A stretch of 64,000 nucleotides of DNA, from assembly GCA_954871525.1 (NCBI GenBank), contig OX940869.1, positions 12,857,001 to 12,921,000 on the forward strand, read 5' to 3'. Position numbers and translations under genes: made by a program. Below, in pieces: positions 56,693-64,000 of the stretch. Numbering within the stretch: position 1 is the stretch's first letter; each line of letters opens with the position of its first letter. The notes beneath the pieces were generated by a model that was not told the DNA's origin, searched no databases, and saw only the letters and a list, made by a program, of their open reading frames with translations. This stretch comes from Parietaria judaica (lineage: Eukaryota; Streptophyta; Magnoliopsida; Rosales; Urticaceae).

Positions 56693-57529
56693 TTAGTGAG
56701 ATATATAATTTTTTAGAACTAAATTTAATTTAAATGGAAATATTAAGATTTAAATAAGTTTTTATGCGGCTTCATTCGATTTATTGGCTTATTATGCGGT
56801 TTGCAATTTATTTGCGGTTTTCAATAAAATAACAACTGAATGTGTCGGCTTTAAACGACATAGTTCCAATTTGCGTTCTACTCGCAACGTGCTTTGATTT
56901 TGAAAACCACTGGTTCTCAAGATTGAATATGAAATATGAGCTTTAGTTAATCATATTCTTTGAGTATACAAAAAAGTATTTTTTTAATAGAATAAAAAAA
57001 AAATTGGAATTCGAAATTTATATTTTTTTTGGATTCTGAAATTTTGGAATCTGTTTTTTTTTTTTAATTAATTTTGGAATTCGAAATTTGTATTTCAATT
57101 ATAAAAAAAAACACATCCATAACCATTATTTACAAATAATTAAGTAATTGATACGAGAATGAATTATTTAAATTAGGGTTATTAGCGGCAAAGGTACTCA
57201 AGTTGTTTGGAAATGGCGCAACATAGAATCAACTTAAGAAAATGAGGCAAAAGTATTCAAGTTCACATTTTTTTAACGGATCGATAGACGTCATTTATTT
57301 TTCCGTTATTTTTTTTTACTGTTTTTGTAAGTGATAAAGTCAACAACAAATAAAACAAGTAAACTCAAACAATCAAATCTACGAACACGTATTCTATGTA
57401 AACATGTATTCTTGGAACATCAACAATGCAAACACTAAATTATAACCCTTTAAATTAGTTTGAAGTGTAAACACTAAACACACTCTTATAGTAGAATTTT
57501 ATATGACTATATATAATTATAGGAAAATA
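56481..57529. other. Intergenic, AT-rich
   Basis: It contains (TA)n at 56650-56686. A short motif 'ttagcggcaaaggtactcaagtt' (57181) recalls the ends of the fold-back elements that follow. No gene. Confidence 0.5.
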
Positions 57530-58122
57530 TAGGTAAAAGTACCTTGAAGTACTTCAAAGTTTAGGGCATATTTTAAATCTTATTGTTAATGGTAAAAGTA
57601 CCAAACTATTAAAAATTATCTACGCCGTTAGTACCAAACTGTTAACTTTTACAAAATATCAATATTTATTGCGGCATAAGTACATAAGTTATTAGTGACG
57701 AAGCAAGTACTTAAGTTATTATAATTTATTATAAGCATAAGTATTTAAATTATCATCATATACGTAAATTATTTAGAATTGGTGGATAAAATTACAAAAA
57801 GAACATAAATGATAATAACTTAACTTTTTTTTTTGTCAAAATAATTTAAGAGCTTATGATATTTTTGTAATTTTATCCACCAATTTTATATATTTTATGT
57901 GTAAGATAGTAACTGAAGTACTTACATCGCTAATAAGTTAAGGATTTACGTCGTCAATATTCAATAATAACTTAAGAACTTATGATGCAATAAATATTGA
58001 TATTTGTAGAAATTAACGGTTCGATACTAGCAACAAAAATAATTAATAACATTTTAGTATTTTTCTTTAAAAATTAAAATTAAAATATGCCGTGAACTTT
58101 AAAATACTTCAAGATACTTTTA
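57530..58122. mobile_element. Fold-back element of about 590 bp
   Basis: The left part ('taaaagtaccttgaagtacttcaaagtttagggcatattttaa') and the right part, reversed ('aaaagtatcttgaagtattttaaagttcacggcatatttta'), pair along most of their length, with the centre near 57828. The arms have diverged by scattered mismatches. No ORF and no clear target duplication. Confidence 0.7.
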
Positions 58123-58249
58123 TATATAAATATAATTATATATTTAGTATCCATATAAATATAATTATATATAACTTATTTTTGATGGGGTAATTATATA
58201 TAACTTTTTTTTGAGAGATAATTATACATAACTTTTTTTTTTTTTTGCG

Positions 58250-58655
58250 GTAATTATACATAACTTTGCTTCGCCTTTGAAGGAGTGACTGAAAACAGTG
58301 GTTTGGACTCCAATCCATAGAAGTCATAAGATCATAGCGATTCGTGTTCGTGTAAGATCGACTTGTCAAACTAACGTCCAGGATTATGCCACGTGTACAA
58401 ATGAAGGGCATTGCTGCATTATGATGAACAGTCAACGTCGTTGCCGCTGACCATGCACGAGAGATACGACTGTACTCTCTCTTCTCTTGTATACTGGTCG
58501 TTGAATGAGCCCTGAAAGTGGGCCCCACGGTCAGAATTGGGCCTGACAGGTTCGTGTGAAGCTGGGCCCACGTGCTCCTCCCGCTCGCTCAGTCGTCTTT
58601 CTCTTCTTTTCATGGCTTCTCCTTCTTTCCTTTTCGGTGTCCAAAATTGATCTGT
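58250..58655 (+). promoter_or_regulatory. Promoter-like region with a short orphan first exon
   Basis: A less AT-rich block with CCACGTGT (58388), CCCACGTGC (58566), GGGCCCA motifs and CT-rich sequence leads to an ATG at 58611 that opens only 12 codons. It looks like the 5' end of a gene whose body is missing or lies in other exons. The first coding exon could also be spliced, but I could not find a continuation. Confidence 0.3.
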
Positions 58656-58696
58656 ACATTTATAAGTTTTTTAGAGATAATGTATATATATATGTT

Positions 58697-60010
58697 AGGG
58701 ATAATAGCGGCAAAAGTGGCCAAAGTTAGGCCAAGTGTGCAAATAAGTGGCCAAACCTATTTAATATCGGCATAAGTAGTCAAAGTTTACCAAACCGTGG
58801 ACAGTACAAATTCCATCCATTTCATGTCAACGCCGTTTGCCACGTCATTTCCACAAGTGTTGAGTTTTGGCCACTTATTTGCACACTCGGCCTAACTTTA
58901 GCCACTTTTGCCACTATTATGCCTTATTTTTTACGCTCCAAAGTATTTTTTAGGGTTTATCTAGATTTTTTTTGTTATTTATTTATTTTTTCTTAAGATT
59001 TGACTAAAACTTGATTTCTGAAAGAACTGATTCCGTTTTTTAAATTTAGAACGCTGAATATCACTATCAATTTTGAAAACATTAAAATGTGTTATCGGTT
59101 TCACATATAATTTACGATCATAGGATTTGACATAAAACCTTTATATACTTAATTGTTAGGGACCATAAGATTTTTTTAAAGGAATTGGTACGAAATACCC
59201 ATTTAGCCACAAGTTTTTTTTTTTTAATTACTCATTGTGTGTATTAAAATGTACTAAAATATGTATGTTTTAATAAGTTTGTACAAAATAAATATTTCGT
59301 TAATAATGTTGGCCTAACATTGTTAGTTAGAGCCGAGACTAAAATCGAGACTTTGTAATATTATTTCATTAAGATATAAAGTCTCGATTTTAGTCGCGGC
59401 TCTAACTAAAAATGTTAGGCCAACATTATTAACGAAATTTTTATTTTGTACAAACTTTTTAAAACATAAATATTTTAGTACATTTTAAAACACACAATGA
59501 GTAATTTGAAGAAAAAAAACGTGTGGCTAAATGGGTATTTCGTACCAATTCCTTTAAAAAATCTAATGGTCCCTAACAATTAAATATATAGAGGTTTTAT
59601 GTCAAATCCTATGATCGTAAATTACATGTGAAACCGATAACACATTTTAATGTTTTCAAAATTGAGAATGATATTCAGTGTTCTAAATTTAAAAAACGGA
59701 ATCAGTTTTTTCGAAAATCAAGTTTTAGTCAAATCTTAAGAAAAAATAAATAACAAAAAAAATCTAGATAAACCCTAAAAAATACTTTGGAACGTAAAAA
59801 AATAAGGCATAATAGCGGCAAAAGTGGCTAAAGTTAGGCCGAGTGTGCAAATAAGTGACCAAAGCTCAACACTTGTGGAAATGACGTGGCAAACGGCGTT
59901 GACATGAAATGGATGGAATTTGTACTGTCCACGGTTTGGTAAACTTTGGCTACTTATGCCGATATTAAATCGGTTTGGCCACTTATTTGCACACTTGGCG
60001 CTATTATCCC
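58697..60010. mobile_element. Large fold-back element (1314 bp) with 8-bp duplication
   Basis: Two arms of about 650 bp (58697-59354 and 59378-60010) are nearly perfect inverted repeats around a 23-nt loop. The ends are AGGGATAATAG / CTATTATCCC, with the perfect duplication TATATGTT (58689-58696 and 60011-60018). Each arm contains a smaller inverted repeat of its own ('ggcaaaagtggccaaagttaggcc' facing 'ggcctaactttagccacttttgcc'). No coding capacity. Confidence 0.9.
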
Positions 60011-60073
60011 TATATGTTATAACCTTTCAATTCTGCATCCTTATTACTAAAAATAAAATCGTTAGTCAATTAT

Positions 60074-60239
60074 TATTATGCCTATTTTTCGAACTATTGA
60101 AAATATGAGTCCGAACGGTAAAATTCAAAACCGACTGAGGAAAGTCAAGGCTCTTCGGCCCGAGTCCAAGCCCGTTAGACGAAACCCAAAAGAAAAGGCC
60201 TAAAAGACGGAGCCCGAAGACCAAAGACTACCTTCTGAC
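60074..60239 (+). repeat. LTR 5' end fragment, LTR A family (LTR D)
   Basis: It starts TATTATG and matches the first 150 bases or so of LTR A ('aaagtcaaggctctt', 'gagtccaagcc', 'acggagcc'). It is cut at 60240 by the copia-type LTR. Confidence 0.65.
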
Positions 60240-60892
60240 TGTTAGAACTTTGTGGCATAAGTGCCCAAAGTTTTGGAATTGGACCTGAATGGGCCAACGT
60301 GAATTAAATAGGTTGATTCATGATATTGATTAGAGAATCATGTAATTGATGAGGTTTTACCTATATGATAATAATACCCATTAATTACATATTATCATAT
60401 TCTCTTTTATGTAAATGTGATCAATTAGAAAGGAAAACTAACCATGAATAGAAAGATACACATTCATGTGTGATTATTTAAGCTTCCCTAAGCTCTAGAA
60501 TTCGACCACCACCATTCCAAGAGGTAGTTCGAATTCTCTCGCACCCGAAAAGTTCTTGTTCGTGTTCTAATCGTCTTCGAAGAGCTAGTATTCCTAGAAG
60601 GCGATTTCCGGTCTTAGAGGCGTTCCGTTTGTTGACGTGGTGAACTACGTAGAGGTCGAACACTTGAGCGGGTTGTAATCGACGTAGAGTGAAGAAAAGT
60701 CTAGGCGCATCATCTCCGACGAAGACGTGGAGATTCGTTCGTGATTGAAGATAAGGAAGCGTTCTCTAGAGAATTTACTATCAACCGGTAAGTTTTTATT
60801 AAGCGAAGTTACCTAGATTATTATTAGTTTCTAGGATTCCCGGAAATTTCGCATCCGAGATATGTGAGATCTAAGAAAAAAAAACAACAACA
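60240..60892 (+). repeat. Copia-type 5' LTR (653 bp)
   Basis: It starts TGTTAGAAC and ends CA, followed by the initiator-Met tRNA primer site of Ty1/copia elements. An AT-rich first half contains a TATTTAAG-like box (about 60475). It interrupts LTR D. Confidence 0.85.
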
Positions 60893-60893
60893 A

Positions 60894-60905
60894 TGGTATC
60901 AGAGC
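60894..60905 (+). other. Primer-binding site, initiator-Met tRNA
   Basis: TGGTATCAGAGC is the hallmark primer-binding site of plant copia elements, one base after the LTR. Confidence 0.9.
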
Positions 60906-61400
60906 CAATTCTTTCGTGACTCGCTATTATTGGATTTTTCGATTTAGAATTATTCATTATGTTTGATTAGAGATTCCGAAAATTTAGTGGGAACGTTTTT
61001 GGTCAAAATAATTTTATGAAAATTAATTATCTGAATTAAGAATTTGGGTCAAAATAATTTTATGAAATTATCAGAAATAATTTGAGTGGGCATTTTTCAC
61101 GCTCCGCCACCATAATGGCGCATTCACGGCCAATGGCGGCCATTTTGGCGCCGTAAAATATTGGCCGATACCCTTGGCGCGAAACCCTAGGGTTTATGTG
61201 TGGGGAATAATCCCCGTTAATTATCACGATTTGTGCTGTCGGACCGTCCGGGTAACATTTAAAAAAATTATTTTAAGCGAAAAACATATCATCCGACCAA
61301 TGGTCCGAATATCGGATAATAACCATATTGCAAAACCCGATAAATATTATGCAATTTAATATTCATAAATCATTATTAATAATCTAGTCTTTATAGGAAA
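60906..61400 (+). other. Leader of the copia-type element, no gag
   Basis: It contains GC-rich 'ggcgcc/atggcg' stretches and no open gag frame. A 50-bp segment, 'catatcatccgaccaatggtccgaatat', occurs at about 61286-61335 and again at 61410-61460. Confidence 0.5.
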
Positions 61401-62353
61401 TTAATAGAAAGCAGTAAAACATATCATCCGACCAATGGTCCGAATATTGGATGATAACCATATTGCGAAACTCCCGTGATCTTCCAGGATATTCTCCTGG
61501 ATTCCTCGTACCGAAGCGTGGGCTTCGCCGGCAGGACTCCGTCGCAAAATTTAAACTGATGGTTCTTTTTAAGCTTCCGAAGAACTAAGTCTCTTAAGCC
61601 GATCCAGAAAGAGAGATCAGATGAAAAATTCGCAGACCCTGAGGGAGAGGGAGAGTTCAAATTTTTCTCTGGGGAAAGGTGTGAAAAATGTGTAGAATGA
61701 GGTCCCTATTTTTAGGCTCAGACTGTAACCGAATTAGAGGTCCCTATAATATATTATATATAATTAATTAATTTCCAATCCGACGGTAAAGATTAAATCT
61801 TAGACCGATCTAACGGATATAATTAATTAGCTAAATTCGAAAACAAAAACTTGGTCACCAAGTTATTAATTTCGAATATATCAATTATCCTAATCCAACG
61901 GTTGATATTAAATCATAACCGATCCAATGGATTAAATTGATTTTAGAGTTTTTCTCAAATACCACAACATTTGGTACTTATGCCGCAATTATGAAAAGAC
62001 CAAATCCTATCCATTCGAATGTATATGGTTCCACATTCTAAGGCATAATTCGATTTTTTACACATATAAATATATATTATTTACATATTAATATAAATCT
62101 ATTAATTATTGAATAATAATTAATAATATATTAATAATTAAATTTGAATAATTAAATCATATTAATATCCTCTGATCTCAATATCACACATTCAAATGTC
62201 ATGGTGTCACACCATCATTTAAATTCGTGACATGTGATTTAATTTCATAGTTTACCGAAACGATCACAAACTTAGAAATTCTTTAAATCACAAACCGTAC
62301 GTCGAAACGACTCGGTTCCAAAAGCAAAGTTTCTTAGAATTTAATTTCCAACA
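61401..62353 (-). repeat. Probable LTR on the minus strand
   Basis: Read on the minus strand it starts TGTTGGAAATT (62353) and has an AT-rich promoter-like centre with 'tataatatattataggg' (about 61740-61760). The following sequence ends near the 61410 repeat. It is a typical copia LTR start. The exact end was not found. Confidence 0.45.
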
Positions 62354-63417
62354 TCTTTCATGTTGACATAAAATCCAAATTCTTCTTTATTTTGTCAGTT
62401 AATTTCGGTTATCACGTACGTATCATCTGTTACGGAGCTATCCTGGGGACCATGGACCCGTATCACTTAAGCTCCAACGAACTGCTAGGGTGTTCGTCAA
62501 ACCTCGGTGTTATTCCACTATAAACCCGAGGCTGCACTCTTTAGTGATACAGTATATATTATTCCCTTAATTACAACAGGGTGTCCATTGATACAATCAA
62601 ATTCGGGTTATTGATCTTTCACTTGATGATCCACACATGAGCAGGCGGTTTCTACCGTTATGCCCTTCATTGCATTTTCATCCTTGACTCAGTCAGTAAT
62701 ATCATGAGTAACCCACTTATGGTTTCGATTCATAAGTTGCGCACGGGTACCTCTCATTTCTCACCACCGACAATAAAGGGAATCATGACTCTAAAGAGAG
62801 CTGTGTGATGCCCATGTGTATGACCAAGCTACCCTTACTGCTGACTATCATGTTCCCAAAATAATAGTGTTGGGAACAACGGTAATATATTGTGTTCTTT
62901 AACGGTTAAATCAAAGAACAATCAAGCCAGCAGTTCGGACTCAAGATCACTCAGGACTTAGATCGATATCCAGTTGATCATCTACTAGTGACTCAACTCC
63001 AAGTTATCAGTGACGGTCTTATATGATAACTTCCGGAGTTTAAGTTAGGTCCAGTCCAGTATGAAGACACTTCACACTTAATGCACTTCTAGTGAGTGTG
63101 ACGCACACAAAATCCAGAATAGGATTATCACTTAGTCACATTAATGACATTATACGATTAATGGGCTCCCACCCAGTTAATCAGGTCACGGACATTTTAA
63201 GTTCATTTATTATGATTATTAATTCTTCCTCACATTGACTCTGTTGTGATAATAATAACATAATTGCATCCTTTATGAACTAAGGATTAAACATTCTATT
63301 TTACTCTACCAGAAACTATAATAAGATTATCATAATAAGCACCATCTTTATTCAACGACTTGTCATAATCTTTTACAAATGGATAAAATATCTTGTTTAA
63401 GGACACACATGTCAAAC
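62354..63417 (-). repeat. Internal or 3' noncoding part of an LTR element
   Basis: No ORF is supported. On the minus strand it begins TGTTTGACATG at 63417. Its outer 200 bp recur at 1-199. It probably belongs to the minus-strand LTR element and lacks coding domains. Confidence 0.45.
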
Positions 63418-63790
63418 ATTATGGGCCGCGAGGTATTTTTTGGGCTGACTTTGGCAAGTCAAGCGTGCCTGGTTTAACTAAGCCCATCCCCGCGACAAAG
63501 CCCCAGGGCATGAAGCCCACAAGCTTGCCCTATTAGGGGCTGCCCACGAAGGGTTAACCCAACCAAGGTTCGTGGGTCGGACTGGGTTAACCTGAGTCGG
63601 GTATTTGACCTGTTTCTGGCACACCAACCCGACCCATTTTTAAAAAAAGTTTTTCACGGGTTAGGCCCTATTCTTTTGGGTCCGACCCACGACCCGAAGC
63701 CTTGAGCGGGCTTGGGTTTTGACCCAAGCCAAAGCCGTGCCAACCCTTTGTGGGCCTCGGCTAAACTCTTTTGCGCTTTTAATTCGATGA
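63418..63790. repeat. GC-rich non-autonomous element
   Basis: It is rich in 'gggttaaccc', 'gggtcgga' and 'cccgaccc', with inverted similarities between its halves. It resembles GC-rich MITE interiors, but its borders are not resolved. Confidence 0.4.
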
Positions 63791-64000
63791 ATTAATTTTA
63801 ATCATAAAGGACTTAAATTAAAGTAATTAGAGTAAGCATCCATTTATTTTTGCGGAAAATTAATTTACGAAATTATCTCTAATAAGGAAATCGTAAGATT
63901 TTAATTGTCTTTTTCTAATTTTATTTATTTGATTAGTCTTTTAAATTTTATTAATTATTGTTCTAGAAATAGTCATGTTAGTAAATTAGAAATTAAAATC
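63791..64000. other. AT-rich window end
   Basis: I see nothing in it. Confidence 0.5.

Overview
The window looks like nuclear DNA of a flowering plant, most likely a eudicot. It is AT-rich, its host genes have short GT-AG introns, and it carries a long PLS-type PPR gene, an SERK/NIK-related LRR receptor kinase and a plant mitochondrial lipoyl synthase. Well over half of it is transposable-element sequence, much of it nested. No species call is possible from the sequence alone, and I saw no tRNA, rRNA or CRISPR.

Layout. 1-13345: a decayed hAT transposon (transposase on the minus strand) whose intron was split by a 9.3-kb Athila-like Ty3 retrotransposon (2664-11951, target duplication ACCAC). 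14708-19030: three LTRs of one Ty3-like family, two of them solo LTRs. 19174-22929: a second hAT element with 13-bp TIRs and an 8-bp duplication. It still holds the empty version of the Athila insertion site. 23563-24280: a 718-bp deletion derivative of that hAT. 24571-25445: a copy of part of the lipoyl synthase gene carrying two SINEs, abutting a truncated receptor kinase (25446-27860). 27898-30186: an intact PPR gene. 31362-32063: a hAT-like MITE.

32901-42001 is a complete 9.1-kb LTR element on the minus strand: 782-bp LTRs about 98% identical by eye, and target duplication ATTTC. It has no recognisable gag-pol. Instead it carries an F-box gene fragment resembling SKIP14 on the sense strand and a long antisense ORF of the plant 'putative gypsy type transposon' class. 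It ends 336 bp upstream of the lipoyl synthase start codon.

42338-45291 is lipoyl synthase (four exons, first intron GC-AG). 47055-47903 encodes a basic, probably N-myristoylated protein. 50306-54691 is a two-exon gene for a small one-pass membrane protein with a 3.9-kb intron. From 54830 to the end there are MITEs, two large fold-back elements (57530-58122, 58697-60010), a copia-type LTR with its primer-binding site (60240-60905) and further LTR-derived sequence. The last part repeats sequence found at the window start.

Host genes that look intact are the PPR gene, lipoyl synthase, the MGCC-type protein and the membrane-protein gene. Lipoyl synthase builds the lipoyl cofactor of mitochondrial dehydrogenases, and the PPR protein probably acts on organelle RNA. 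Nothing in the sequence ties the four into one pathway.
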